Of a stretch of DNA of 64,000 nucleotides, positions 52,025 through 60,259 are shown piece by piece. The stretch spans positions 62,001 through 126,000 of the forward strand of contig NZ_QZMN01000011.1 of NCBI RefSeq assembly GCF_003702705.1. The letters are read 5' to 3'. The position numbers and the translations under genes were made by a program. The notes beneath the pieces are model-generated. The model was given only the letters and a program-made list of their open reading frames with translations. It ran no database searches and had not been told where the DNA came from. Within the stretch, counting starts at the first letter, position 1. Every line of letters begins with the position of its first letter. This DNA comes from Ornithinimicrobium cerasi. GTDB taxonomy: Bacteria; Actinomycetota; Actinomycetes; Actinomycetales; Dermatophilaceae.

Positions 52025-52717
52025 TCAGGTCATCCGTGCGGCGCCGGTGGCGAGCATCCAGAGGTCGGCGGCACGCACGCTCTCGAGCCCGTCCACGAGG
52101 ACCAGGCCCTCGCGCTCGGGGATCCGCACCAGGTGCGGGACACCGATCGTCGGGACCCCTGCGGCCACGGCCGAGCCGGCGCCCGTCGGTGAGTCCTCGA
52201 CGGCGACGCAGCAGGCCGGGTCCACCCCCAGCCGGGCAGCCGCCGTCAGGTAGGGCTCGGGGTGCGGCTTGCCGTGGGTGACCATGTCACCGGTGACGAC
52301 GGCGGCGAAGGTGCCGGCCGGCAGCGCCTCCACGAGCACCTGTGCGAGCACGTCGTAGGACATGGTGACGAGGGCGCACGGGACCTCGAGCGCGACGAGC
52401 TCGTCGAGCAGCGAACGGGCCCCGGGCCGCCACGGCACCTCGGCCCGCATGCGCCTGCCCACCTCGCCCTGGATGAGGTCGACCACCTCCTGAGGGGTGC
52501 CGCGCACCGGGCTCTGCTCGAGGATGATCTCGGCCGAGCGCAGCAGCGGGTTGCCCACCAGCTGCAGCGCCTGCTCGTGGGTCCACGTCCCGCCGGCAGC
52601 CTCGACGACGTCGCGCTCCGCGGCCATCCAGTAGGGCTCGGTGTCCACGATCGTGCCGTCCATGTCCCAGAGCACGGCGGCCGGGAGGGCGCGCTCGGCG
52701 CGGGGAAGCAGGTGCAC
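52025..52717 (-). CDS. HAD superfamily hydrolase (phosphatase, beta-phosphoglucomutase-like)
   Basis: A 230-aa protein with the HAD motifs WDMDGTIVDTE (nucleophile D18, acid/base D20), ALVTMS, GKPHPEPYL and VEDSPTGAGSAVAAG, and the helical cap of subfamily I between the first two. It should dephosphorylate a small sugar or nucleotide phosphate. The GTG start has TAGCAT (52724-52729) 6 nt upstream. It converges with the RecB-like gene and is divergent from the PAC2 gene. Confidence 0.9.
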   Translation of the reverse strand: MHLLPRAERALPAAVLWDMDGTIVDTEPYWMAAERDVVEAAGGTWTHEQALQLVGNPLLRSAEIILEQSPVRGTPQEVVDLIQGEVGRRMRAEVPWRPGARSLLDELVALEVPCALVTMSYDVLAQVLVEALPAGTFAAVVTGDMVTHGKPHPEPYLTAAARLGVDPACCVAVEDSPTGAGSAVAAGVPTIGVPHLVRIPEREGLVLVDGLESVRAADLWMLATGAARMT

Positions 52718-52792
52718 GTCCCCATGCTAGGTCGCGACGTAGGGTGAGCGGAGACGGCCACGGCCGGCAGACACCCGACACCAGGAGGTCCC

Positions 52793-53650
52793 ATGCTGGA
52801 GTTCGCCGACGTCCCCGAGCTGCGCGACCCCGTCGTCGTCGCCGCCTTCGAGGGCTGGAACGACGCCGGTGAGTCCGCCTCGGCCGTGGTCGAGCACCTG
52901 CGCGCGGTCTGGGGCGCCGAGCTCGTGGCCTCGCTGGACCCCGAGGACTACTACGACCTGCAGGTGAACCGCCCCACGATCGTCACGGTCGGCGGCGAAC
53001 GGACCCTCCGCTGGCCCTCGACCCGCCTCTACGTCGTGCGCGACTCCCCGCTGGGCCGGGACCTGATCCTCGTCCAGGGCATCGAGCCCTCGGTCCGCTG
53101 GCGCGCGTTCACCGCGGAGATCCTCGACTTCTGCCTGGACCAGGGCGCCACGCTCATGGTGACCCTCGGCGGTCTGCTGGCGGACGTGCCGCACACCCGC
53201 CCGATCCCGGTGAGCATGACGACCGAGGACCAGGCGCTGCGCGAGCAGGGCATCGCGGAGCGGAGCACCTACGAGGGTCCCACCGGGATCGTCGGCGTCC
53301 TCAGCGAGCTGGCCCATCGCCGCGAGCTGCCCACCGTCTCCGCCTGGGCGGCCGTCCCGCACTATGCCGGCGGGCCGCCGTCGCCGAAGGCCACCCTGGC
53401 TCTCCTCAGCGCCCTGGAGGAGCTCCTGGGGTGCGTCATCGACGACGACGAGGTCGCGGAGGCGGCGCGTGCCTGGGAGCGCGGGGTGGACGAGCTCGCG
53501 GCCTCCGACGAGGAGGTCGCCGAGTACGTCGCCTCGCTCGAGGACGCCCAGGACACCGCCGAGCTCCCGGAGGCCTCCGGTGACGCGATCGCCCGAGAGT
53601 TCGAGCGCTACCTGCGCAAGCGCGGCGAGGACGGGTCGCCCCGGGGCTGA
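52793..53650 (+). CDS. PAC2 family protein
   Basis: A 285-aa protein of the PAC2 family, related by fold to eukaryotic proteasome assembly chaperone 2 (motifs VVVAAFEGWNDAG, LYVVRDSPLGRDLILVQGIEPS, VTLGGLLADVPHTRP, YEGPTGIVG). The function in bacteria is unknown. AGGAGG is 4 nt before the ATG, and a TAGGGT box lies about 50 nt upstream, so this transcript has a short leader. PAC2 genes commonly sit beside mshC in actinobacteria, as here. A proteasome role is not established. Confidence 0.88.
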   Translation: MLEFADVPELRDPVVVAAFEGWNDAGESASAVVEHLRAVWGAELVASLDPEDYYDLQVNRPTIVTVGGERTLRWPSTRLYVVRDSPLGRDLILVQGIEPSVRWRAFTAEILDFCLDQGATLMVTLGGLLADVPHTRPIPVSMTTEDQALREQGIAERSTYEGPTGIVGVLSELAHRRELPTVSAWAAVPHYAGGPPSPKATLALLSALEELLGCVIDDDEVAEAARAWERGVDELAASDEEVAEYVASLEDAQDTAELPEASGDAIAREFERYLRKRGEDGSPRG

Positions 53651-53702
53651 GGCCGCCCGGCCGCCAGCGCGGGCCCCGTCCCGAGACCCTGCACGGCGTC
53701 GC

Positions 53703-54980
53703 TCAGGGGAGCAGGGCGAGCCCCAGCAGCGCGTCGACGGCGTCCGGCACGAGCCGGGACGCACCACCCGGCCCCGCACGGCTGACGCCGCCGGCCCAGA
53801 CGTCCACCGCACGCAGCGCCCCGGGGGCGTCGAGGTCGTCGGCCAGCCGCTCCCGCAGCGTCCGGACGGTCCGCTCGTCAAGCTCCGTGGGCACCCCGTC
53901 GGGGTCGACGCCCGCGGCCGCCGCGCGCCAGGCCGCCCAGCGGGGGGCGGCGAGCGCCAGGTCCGCGTCGTTCCACGTCCACTCCGTGCCGTAGTGGTGG
54001 GCCAGCAGCGCCAGCCGGACCACCATGGGGTCGACCCCGTCGGCGCGCAGCCGGCTGACGAGCACGAGGTTGCCCTTCGACTTGCTCATCTTCTCGCCGT
54101 CCAGGCCGACCATGGCCTGGTGGACGTAGACCTGCGCGAACTTGGTCCCCTCGAGTGCGGTCGCCTGCACCGCGCTCATCTCGTGGTGCGGGAAGATGAG
54201 GTCGCTCCCCCCGCCCTGGACGTCGAAGGGGGCGCCGAGGTGACGCAGCGCGATGGTGGAGCACTCGATGTGCCACCCGGGCCGGCCGCTGCCGAGCCTC
54301 TCCCCCGGCCAGGCCGGCTCGCCGTCGCGGGCGGCGCGCCACAGCAGCGGGTCGAGCCGGTCGCGTTTGCCGGCCCGGTCGGGGTCACCGCCCCGTTCCC
54401 CGAAGACCTCGAGCATCTCCTCGTGGCTCCAGCCCGAGACGGAGCCGAAGCTCGGCTGGCGGCCCAGGTCGAGATAGACGTCGTGCGCCTCCTCCTCGAC
54501 CGCACCCTCCTCCCGCGTCACCGGGATCCGGTAGGCCGCACCGCTCTCCAGCAGCCGCGTGGTGGCGTCGACGTCGTCGGGGATGCCCTCCACCGCACCG
54601 ACGTAGTGCGCCGGCGCGAGGACGCGCAGCGCCTCCATGTCCTCCCGGAACAGGTCGATCTCCCGGGCGGCGAGGTCCTCCCAGCGCACGCCGTCGCGCT
54701 CCGCCCGCTCCAGGAGGGGCTCGTCGACGTCGGTGACGTTCTGGACGTAGCGGACGTCGAGGCCGGCGTCCAGCCACACCCGCTGCACGAGGTCGAAGGT
54801 GAGATAGGTGGCCGCGTGCCCGAGGTGGGTGGCGTCATAGGGGGTGATGCCGCAGACGTAGAGCCGAGCCGTGCCCTCGGGAGCCACGGTGACCCGCCGT
54901 CGGGAGGCGGTGTCGTGCACGGTGAGGGGTCCTCCTGACCCTGGCAGCGCGGGCACGGACGGGGAGGACCAGGACTTCAC
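53703..54980 (-). CDS. mshC: L-cysteine:1D-myo-inositol 2-amino-2-deoxy-alpha-D-glucopyranoside ligase MshC
   Basis: A 425-aa enzyme that ligates cysteine to glucosaminyl-inositol in mycothiol synthesis, an actinobacterial marker. It is cysteinyl-tRNA synthetase-like: C43 and T46 in YVCGITPYD with HLGH at 52-55, [33 protein letters not shown] and the KMSKSKGN loop. GTG start, with TAGGCT (54988-54993, minus strand) 7 nt upstream. It faces the PAC2 gene convergently. Confidence 0.95.
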   Translation of the reverse strand: MKSWSSPSVPALPGSGGPLTVHDTASRRRVTVAPEGTARLYVCGITPYDATHLGHAATYLTFDLVQRVWLDAGLDVRYVQNVTDVDEPLLERAERDGVRWEDLAAREIDLFREDMEALRVLAPAHYVGAVEGIPDDVDATTRLLESGAAYRIPVTREEGAVEEEAHDVYLDLGRQPSFGSVSGWSHEEMLEVFGERGGDPDRAGKRDRLDPLLWRAARDGEPAWPGERLGSGRPGWHIECSTIALRHLGAPFDVQGGGSDLIFPHHEMSAVQATALEGTKFAQVYVHQAMVGLDGEKMSKSKGNLVLVSRLRADGVDPMVVRLALLAHHYGTEWTWNDADLALAAPRWAAWRAAAAGVDPDGVPTELDERTVRTLRERLADDLDAPGALRAVDVWAGGVSRAGPGGASRLVPDAVDALLGLALLP

Positions 54981-55028
54981 GGGGGCGAGCCTAACCCGCG
55001 ACGAGGGCAGGTCAGCAGTCCGGGCGAC

Positions 55029-55835
55029 TCACCACAACGGCCAGGGCAGGGGGTAGCGCCCCTCCGGCGGCACCGGCAGGCGCGGGTCGACGAGCAACTC
55101 CTCCAGGCGCACCCGGAGGGAGACGAGCTCGGCGGCGGACAGCAGCCCGTCGAGGCCGCTGTCACCGGAGCCCAGGCCCTCCAGGACCCGCCGGACCCGC
55201 TCGAGCTCCACCTCTCCCAGGTCCTCACCGGCCCATCCCCACAGCACGGTCCGCAGCTTGGGCACCGCGTTGAAGGACAGACCGTGGTCGAAGCCCCACA
55301 GCCGCTCACCGACGAGCCCGACGTGGGCCGCCTTGCGGTCGGCGTTGTCGAGCACCACGTCCAGGACCGCCAGGGAGCGCAGGCGCGGGTGGTCGGCGTG
55401 CACCACCACGAGCGGCCGTCCCTCCTCGTCCTGCGCCGCCACCACGGGCAGCCACCCGTCGGTCGCGACCTGCTCGGGCGTGACGACGTCGACGAGCCCG
55501 CCGGCTGGGACCCCGTCCTCCTCGGTCTCCATCCACAGCTGCACCGACCCCGGACCCAGCGGTCCGTCGCGCAGCACCGTGGCAGGGACCAGGCCCCAGC
55601 CCCCGAGCTCGCTCACGAGGTATGCCGCGACCTCCCGGGCGGCCAGCGTGCCGGGCGGGAAGTCGGCGAGGGGTCGTTCGCCCCGGACCGGCTTGTACAC
55701 GGCACGGCCGGCCGGTGACCCGTCCGGCTCGACGAGGTCGACGAGCAGGGTCACGTTCGACGCCTCGCGGAGCAGGCCGACGGGCTCGAGCGTGGCCCGG
55801 TGCAGGAGCCTCTCGCCGGGCGGGCCGTCAGTCAT
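55029..55835 (-). CDS. SCO1664 family protein (phosphatidylinositol-kinase-like fold)
   Basis: A 268-aa protein with a PI3/4-kinase-like fold: RAVYKPVRGERPLADFPPGTL (lysine of the nucleotide site), VVLDNADRKAAHVG and WGFDHGLSFN. Members are found in a conserved actinobacterial group with DUF3090, a histidine phosphatase and an LLM oxidoreductase, all present here on the same strand in tight spacing. The substrate is unknown. ATG start at 55835, 8 bp after the DUF3090 stop. Confidence 0.85.
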   Translation of the reverse strand: MTDGPPGERLLHRATLEPVGLLREASNVTLLVDLVEPDGSPAGRAVYKPVRGERPLADFPPGTLAAREVAAYLVSELGGWGLVPATVLRDGPLGPGSVQLWMETEEDGVPAGGLVDVVTPEQVATDGWLPVVAAQDEEGRPLVVVHADHPRLRSLAVLDVVLDNADRKAAHVGLVGERLWGFDHGLSFNAVPKLRTVLWGWAGEDLGEVELERVRRVLEGLGSGDSGLDGLLSAAELVSLRVRLEELLVDPRLPVPPEGRYPLPWPLW

Positions 55836-55843
55836 CGGGCAGG

Positions 55844-56404
55844 TCAGCGGCGGTAGCCGTTGGCGCGCGGGCAGATGTGCCCCGCCGGGTCGAGGGGCTG
55901 GCCGCAGAACGGGCAGGATGGCCGACCGCCCTCGATCGACGCGGTGCACCGCTGCGCGAACGCCCGCGCCCTCGCGGGCTCCAGGACGATGCTGACGGCC
56001 TGCGGCGGCCGACCGGTCCACGGGTAGTCGGCGGTCGGGTCGAGCTCCAGGATGTCCTCGACGTCCGGCCGGTCGAAGGCCTCGACGACCACCCGCCCGC
56101 GCTCGGACTCCCAGGCCACCGAGAGCCGCTGCACCCGGAAGTCGTCGTCGAAGGGCGCGTCCAGCGGTGCCTTGTCGACATACGGCGCCGCCGCCTCCTC
56201 CGAGCCCGCCTCCGCAGCCACCTCGGCCACGAGCTCGACGAGGGAGAGGCCGAGCAGGCGCACCTGCTCCTTCTCCAGGCTGACGGTCGTCCGCCGGGTG
56301 CCGTCGCTGACCTGCAGGAAGAAGGTGCGCTGGCCGGGCGGTCCCACGGAGCCGGCCACGCAGCGCTCCGGCGGGTCGTACACGGTGACGGCAGGGTCCG
56401 ACAT
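55844..56404 (-). CDS. DUF3090 family protein
   Basis: A 186-aa actinobacterial protein of unknown function. The N-terminal half has RCVAGSVGPPGQRTFFLQ and VSLEKEQVRLL; the C-terminus carries CPFCGQPLDPAGHICPR, a zinc-ribbon-like set of cysteines and a histidine. ATG start, with TAGGCT 7 nt upstream. It is co-directional with SCO1664 and the phosphatase. Confidence 0.88.
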   Translation of the reverse strand: MSDPAVTVYDPPERCVAGSVGPPGQRTFFLQVSDGTRRTTVSLEKEQVRLLGLSLVELVAEVAAEAGSEEAAAPYVDKAPLDAPFDDDFRVQRLSVAWESERGRVVVEAFDRPDVEDILELDPTADYPWTGRPPQAVSIVLEPARARAFAQRCTASIEGGRPSCPFCGQPLDPAGHICPRANGYRR

Positions 56405-56414
56405 GGTGCTCAGC

Positions 56415-57158
56415 CTACGTCCGGGCCGGGCCCGTCCCCGCGCCCCCACCGACCACCGCGTCGCCGCCGTCCGTGGGCGCAGCCGCGAGCCGTGCGGTCA
56501 GCCCGCCCAGGTCGACGGGGTCGCTGCCCGTGTCGTTGAGGCGCAGCACGAAAGACCGGGTGCTGGTGAGGTGCACGACGCTCACCGACGCCGGGTCGAC
56601 GACGAGCCGCTGGAACTCGTCGAGCGGCATGGCGAGCGAGGCCGCCAGCACCGCCTTGATGACGTCGCCGTGGCTGACGGCCGCCCAGACGGCCGCCGGC
56701 CCGTGCTCGGCCTCCAACCGGGCGTCCCACCCATGCACAGCCTCGAGCGCCCGCTGCTGCATCTGGGCGATGGACTCGTGCTCGTGGTCGGCGTGCGGGG
56801 GGAAGGTCACCCGCGAGGGACGGTCCTGCACGTCGCGCCACAACGGGTCCTTCGCCAGCTCGCTGAGCGGGCGTCCGGTCCACGCGCCGTAGCGGGCCTC
56901 ACCCAGCCGCTCGTCCGTCTCGGTGCGCGGACGAGCACCCTCGGGTATGCCGCCGGTCAGCCCGGCGGCGGTCTCCAGGCAGCGCTGGAGGGGGCTGGTG
57001 ACCACCGCCACCAGGCCGGCGCCGGCGAGCCGGTCGCCGAGCCCGCGGGCCTGTGCGGCGCCGGTGTCGTCCAGGCCCACGCCGGGGGTCCAGCCGGCGA
57101 GGAGGCCGGAGGTGTTGGCGCTGGTGCGCCCGTGCCGCACCAGCACGCAGAGCGCCAT
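56415..57158 (-). CDS. histidine phosphatase family protein (MSMEG_4193-like)
   Basis: A 247-aa phosphoglycerate-mutase-like phosphatase. The catalytic RHG is in LVRHGRTSANTSG, the second arginine in TSPLQRCLETA, the acid in GEARYGAWTGRPL and the second histidine in AVSHGDVIKAV. It belongs to the group of four genes with SCO1664, DUF3090 and the LLM oxidoreductase. The ATG overlaps the oxidoreductase stop by one base. Confidence 0.9.
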   Translation of the reverse strand: MALCVLVRHGRTSANTSGLLAGWTPGVGLDDTGAAQARGLGDRLAGAGLVAVVTSPLQRCLETAAGLTGGIPEGARPRTETDERLGEARYGAWTGRPLSELAKDPLWRDVQDRPSRVTFPPHADHEHESIAQMQQRALEAVHGWDARLEAEHGPAAVWAAVSHGDVIKAVLAASLAMPLDEFQRLVVDPASVSVVHLTSTRSFVLRLNDTGSDPVDLGGLTARLAAAPTDGGDAVVGGGAGTGPART

Positions 57159-58207
57159 CAGGCTCCGTCGTCGGCCAGGCGCGCGTGGGCCTGGACGGCG
57201 ACCTCGAGCGCCTCCATGCGGGCCTCCCGGTCCCGGCCCCACGGGGCCACGGTCAGCGTGGTCAGCCCCGCGTCGCGGTAGCGGCGCATGCGCTCGGTGA
57301 CGCGGTCCACGTCCCCCAGCAGGGACGTGTCGTCGATGAGCTGCGGTGGCAGCGCAGCGGCGGCCTCGGCCCACCGCCGGTCGAGGTAGAGGTCCTGGAC
57401 GAGCGTCGCCTCCTTCTCGTACCCCATGCGGCAGGCGAGCTGGTTGTAGAAGTTCTGCTCCCTGCTGCCCATCCCGCCGACGTAGAGGGCCGGGTAGGGG
57501 CTGACGGTGCGGGCGCAGGCCTCCAGGTCGTCGCCGGTGGCCATCGCCACCGTGGCGGTGGTGTCGAAGGCGGGGGGCGGCGTGCTGCGGCGGGCCATCC
57601 CGGCCTCCAGCTGCGCGCGCTGCTCGGGGAAGTAGTCGGGGGCCACGAAGACACCCAGCCAGCCGTCGGCGATCTCTCCCGCGAGCTCGAGGTTCTTCGG
57701 CCCGACCGCGGCGAGGTAGAGCGGGATCGGCCGGCGGTGCGTGTGGGTCAGCCGCAGCGGCTTGCCCGGCCCGTCCGGCAGGGGCAGGGTGAAGTGCTGC
57801 CCCTGGTAGGTCACCGGCTCGTGGGCCAGCGCCATCCGCACGATGTCGACGTACTCACGGGTGCGTGCGAGCGGCCGGGCGAACCGGACCCCGTGCCAGC
57901 CCTCGGACACCTGCGGCCCGCTGACCCCCAGACCCAGCCGAAACCTGCCGCCGGAGAGGCTGTCGAGGCTGACCGCCGCCATCGCGGTGGCGGCAGGCGT
58001 GCGGGCGGGGATCTGCAGGACCCCGGCCCCGAGGCCGATGCGTTCGGTGCGCGCTCCGATCCACGCCAGGACGCTGACGGCGTCCGGGCCGTAGGCCTCG
58101 GCCGCCCACACCACGTCCACGCCGAGCTCGTCGGCGCGCTGGACGAGGGCGAGGTTCTCCTCGTCGCGCCCCTGTCCGAAGAACCCGCAGCTCAGCCCGA
58201 GCCGCAC
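57158..58207 (-). CDS. LLM class (F420-dependent) oxidoreductase
   Basis: A 349-aa TIM-barrel protein of the luciferase-like family, with LGLSCGFFGQGRDEENLALVQRADELGVD (read in parts), VWAAEAYGPDA, GLGAGVLQIPARTPAATAMAAVSLD and GRFRLGLGVSGPQV. Actinobacterial members often use coenzyme F420; cofactor choice is not provable here. GTG start. It follows the acidic protein gene and is coupled to the phosphatase gene. Confidence 0.9.
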   Translation of the reverse strand: MRLGLSCGFFGQGRDEENLALVQRADELGVDVVWAAEAYGPDAVSVLAWIGARTERIGLGAGVLQIPARTPAATAMAAVSLDSLSGGRFRLGLGVSGPQVSEGWHGVRFARPLARTREYVDIVRMALAHEPVTYQGQHFTLPLPDGPGKPLRLTHTHRRPIPLYLAAVGPKNLELAGEIADGWLGVFVAPDYFPEQRAQLEAGMARRSTPPPAFDTTATVAMATGDDLEACARTVSPYPALYVGGMGSREQNFYNQLACRMGYEKEATLVQDLYLDRRWAEAAAALPPQLIDDTSLLGDVDRVTERMRRYRDAGLTTLTVAPWGRDREARMEALEVAVQAHARLADDGA

Positions 58208-58210
58208 CGC

Positions 58211-58552
58211 TCAGCCCCGGGGCCGGTCGTCGACGTCGAACTCCTCGTCGTCCAGACCGACGTAGGAGTCATCCTCGTCGTCGAGATCTCCGTCCTCGCC
58301 GTCGTCGTCCTCGCCGTCGTCGTCGTCCTCGTCGAGGTCGTCCTCGAGCTCCTCGTCGAAGACCTCGAGCGGGGTCACCTCGCCGTAGGCGTCCATGAGG
58401 GCGTCGTCGTAGGCCGTGAAGGCCTCGGCGATGCGCTCGTAGGCCTCCACGACAGCCGGGTCGTCGTCACCGCGCTTGACGGCCGCGGTCTCCAGGTGGC
58501 GCTCCAGCGCGGCGACGAGCGAGGACAGGGCGGCACGCGGATCGGCGGTCAT
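58211..58552 (-). CDS. acidic low-complexity protein, 113 aa
   Basis: The N-terminal 65 residues look like two helices (ALSSLVAALERHLETAAVKRG, VVEAYERIAEAFTAYDDAL) and the C-terminal 45 are almost pure D/E with G, encoded by runs of GAC and GAG triplets. I do not recognise a family, though similar acidic proteins occur at this position in relatives. ATG start with TACGGT 6 nt upstream. Its stop lies 3 bp from the LLM gene start. Confidence 0.75.
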   Translation of the reverse strand: MTADPRAALSSLVAALERHLETAAVKRGDDDPAVVEAYERIAEAFTAYDDALMDAYGEVTPLEVFDEELEDDLDEDDDDGEDDDGEDGDLDDEDDSYVGLDDEEFDVDDRPRG

Positions 58553-58634
58553 GGTGCGACCGTAGCGCGAATCGACGCCGTCCGTCGGGGATATCCGTGC
58601 GCGCCGCGGGGCCGGTCCTATGCTGTCGGTCACC

Positions 58635-58820
58635 ATGGTCGAGTACGAGTTCCGGGAGCTCACCTTCCACCGCGCCAGCGACCGGTCGACGGTGCGCAGG
58701 GCCCTCACCGAGCATGCCGAGTACGGCAGCTGGGAGCTCGTGCGAGTGCGGCTCTTCTGGGGCGGGGTGCGCAAGGTCGTGCTGCGCCGCAAGATCATCC
58801 GTGTGCAGCGGACCGCCTGA
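58635..58820 (+). CDS. DUF5703 family protein
   Basis: A 61-aa, positively charged protein: VEYEFRELTFHRASDRSTVRRALTEHAEYGSWELVRV (in parts) and VLRRKIIRVQR. This matches the small DUF5703 family of actinobacteria; function unknown. I use the ATG at 58635, where the family sequence begins; an ATG at 58620 is also in frame. It is divergent from the acidic protein gene and convergent with the M20 peptidase gene. Confidence 0.82.
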   Translation: MVEYEFRELTFHRASDRSTVRRALTEHAEYGSWELVRVRLFWGGVRKVVLRRKIIRVQRTA

Positions 58821-58837
58821 CGCGAACGGTCCTGACG

Positions 58838-60181
58838 TCAGCAGTTCGCGACGAGCTGGCCCAGGACCCTCGTCCCGAAGCGGACCGAGTCCACGGGCAC
58901 CCGCTCGTCCACCCCGTGGAACATCCCCACGAAGTCGAGGTCGTCCGGCAGCCTCAGCGGCGCGAAACCGTAGCCGGTGATGCCCAGGCGGGACAGGTGC
59001 TTGTTGTCCGTCCCCCCGGAGAGGCAGTAAGGCAGGACGTGCGCCCCGGGGTCCTCCTTGAGCAGGGCGCGGCGCATGGAGTCCACGAGCTCCCCCGAGG
59101 ACGGGGCCTCCAGGGCGACGTCCTTGTGCACGATCTCCACCTCGACGTGCTCCCCGGCCAGCTCACCGATGAGGGCCAGCAGCTCCTCCTCGTGGCCGGG
59201 GAGGAAGCGGCAGTCCAGCGACGCGGACGCCGTCTGCGGGATGACGTTGTGCTTGTAGCCGGAGGCCAGCATGGTGAAGTTCGCCGTGTCACGCAGCGTT
59301 CCCTCGACGAACCGTCGGGCCCCGCCGAGGCGCACGAGGAGGTCCTCGACACTGTCCTCGGACCAGGTCGTGCCGACGATCTGCGCGACGCCGTCGAAGA
59401 GCTCCCGGACCGAGGCGATGTAGGTCCGGGGCCACGGGTGGGCATCGATCCGCGCGATGGCCTCGGCCAGCCGGACGACGGCGTTCTCCGGGTTGGGAAC
59501 CGAGCCGTGGCCGGCCCGCCCGCGCGCGTGCAGGCGCAGCCAGGCGATGCCCTTCTCCGCGGTCTGCAGGAGGTAGGCGCGGGTCGGAGCCCCCGTTGCC
59601 GCGTCCGGCAGGGTCACCGAGAAGCCACCTACCTCCGAGATCGCCTCGGTGCATCCCTCGAACCACCCGGGGTGCTGGGTGACGACGTGGCCGGCGCCCT
59701 TGACCCCGCCCGCCTCCTCGTCCGCGAAGAACGCCCAGACGATGTCTCGCGGTGGCTTCTCCCCCGACCGCGCCAGCTGCCGCAGGGTGGCGAGGAGCAT
59801 GGCGTCCATGTCCTTCATGTCCACGGCCCCCCGGCCCCAGATCATGCCGTCCTTCTCCTCCGCGGCGAACGGGTCGACCGACCAGTCCTCCGCCTGGGCC
59901 GGCACGACGTCCAGGTGGCCGTGCAGCACCAGGCCGCCGCGGGAGCTGTCACGCCCCTCCGTCCGCACCACCACGCTGGCCCTCCCGGGCTCGGACTCGG
60001 TCAGCTGGGGATCGAGGCCCACCTCCTGCAGCAGGCCCACCACGTACTCCGCCGCCGCCCGTTCCCCGGGGCCGCTGCCGTCGCCGTAGTTGCTCGTGTC
60101 GATCTGGATGAGCTCGCGGCAGATGCGCACCGCCTCGTCCTCGGCGGTGGTGGTCAGCGGGACGGGGCCGGTGTCGGTCAT
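58838..60181 (-). CDS. M20/M25/M40 family metallopeptidase
   Basis: A 447-aa dinuclear zinc hydrolase (dipeptidase/carboxypeptidase type). The metal-binding residues are in VLHGHLDVVPA, IWGRGAVDMKDM, FFADEEAGG and a C-terminal GTDNKHL, and the dimerisation domain is inserted after ISEVGGF. Substrate unknown; some members cleave dipeptides or N-acyl amino acids. ATG start, with TACTGT (60189-60194) 7 nt upstream. Confidence 0.92.
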   Translation of the reverse strand: MTDTGPVPLTTTAEDEAVRICRELIQIDTSNYGDGSGPGERAAAEYVVGLLQEVGLDPQLTESEPGRASVVVRTEGRDSSRGGLVLHGHLDVVPAQAEDWSVDPFAAEEKDGMIWGRGAVDMKDMDAMLLATLRQLARSGEKPPRDIVWAFFADEEAGGVKGAGHVVTQHPGWFEGCTEAISEVGGFSVTLPDAATGAPTRAYLLQTAEKGIAWLRLHARGRAGHGSVPNPENAVVRLAEAIARIDAHPWPRTYIASVRELFDGVAQIVGTTWSEDSVEDLLVRLGGARRFVEGTLRDTANFTMLASGYKHNVIPQTASASLDCRFLPGHEEELLALIGELAGEHVEVEIVHKDVALEAPSSGELVDSMRRALLKEDPGAHVLPYCLSGGTDNKHLSRLGITGYGFAPLRLPDDLDFVGMFHGVDERVPVDSVRFGTRVLGQLVANC

Positions 60182-60220
60182 GCGCCCCACAGTAGGGGGC
60201 ACGACCCCGGGCGCGACGAA

Positions 60221-60248
60221 GGGCCCGCCCTCGGGAGAGGACGGGCCC
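60221..60248 (-). terminator. hairpin terminator after the heme peroxidase gene
   Basis: 12-bp arms GGGCCCGCCCTC (60221-60232) and GAGGACGGGCCC (60237-60248) with one mismatch and a GGGA loop, 11 bp past the peroxidase stop. Confidence 0.65.
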
Positions 60249-60259
60249 CACGTCATACC

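Noticed and set aside
52793-53650. PAC2 protein as part of the Pup system
   Set aside because: The family name comes from a eukaryotic proteasome chaperone, but bacterial PAC2 genes follow mshC, not the proteasome locus.
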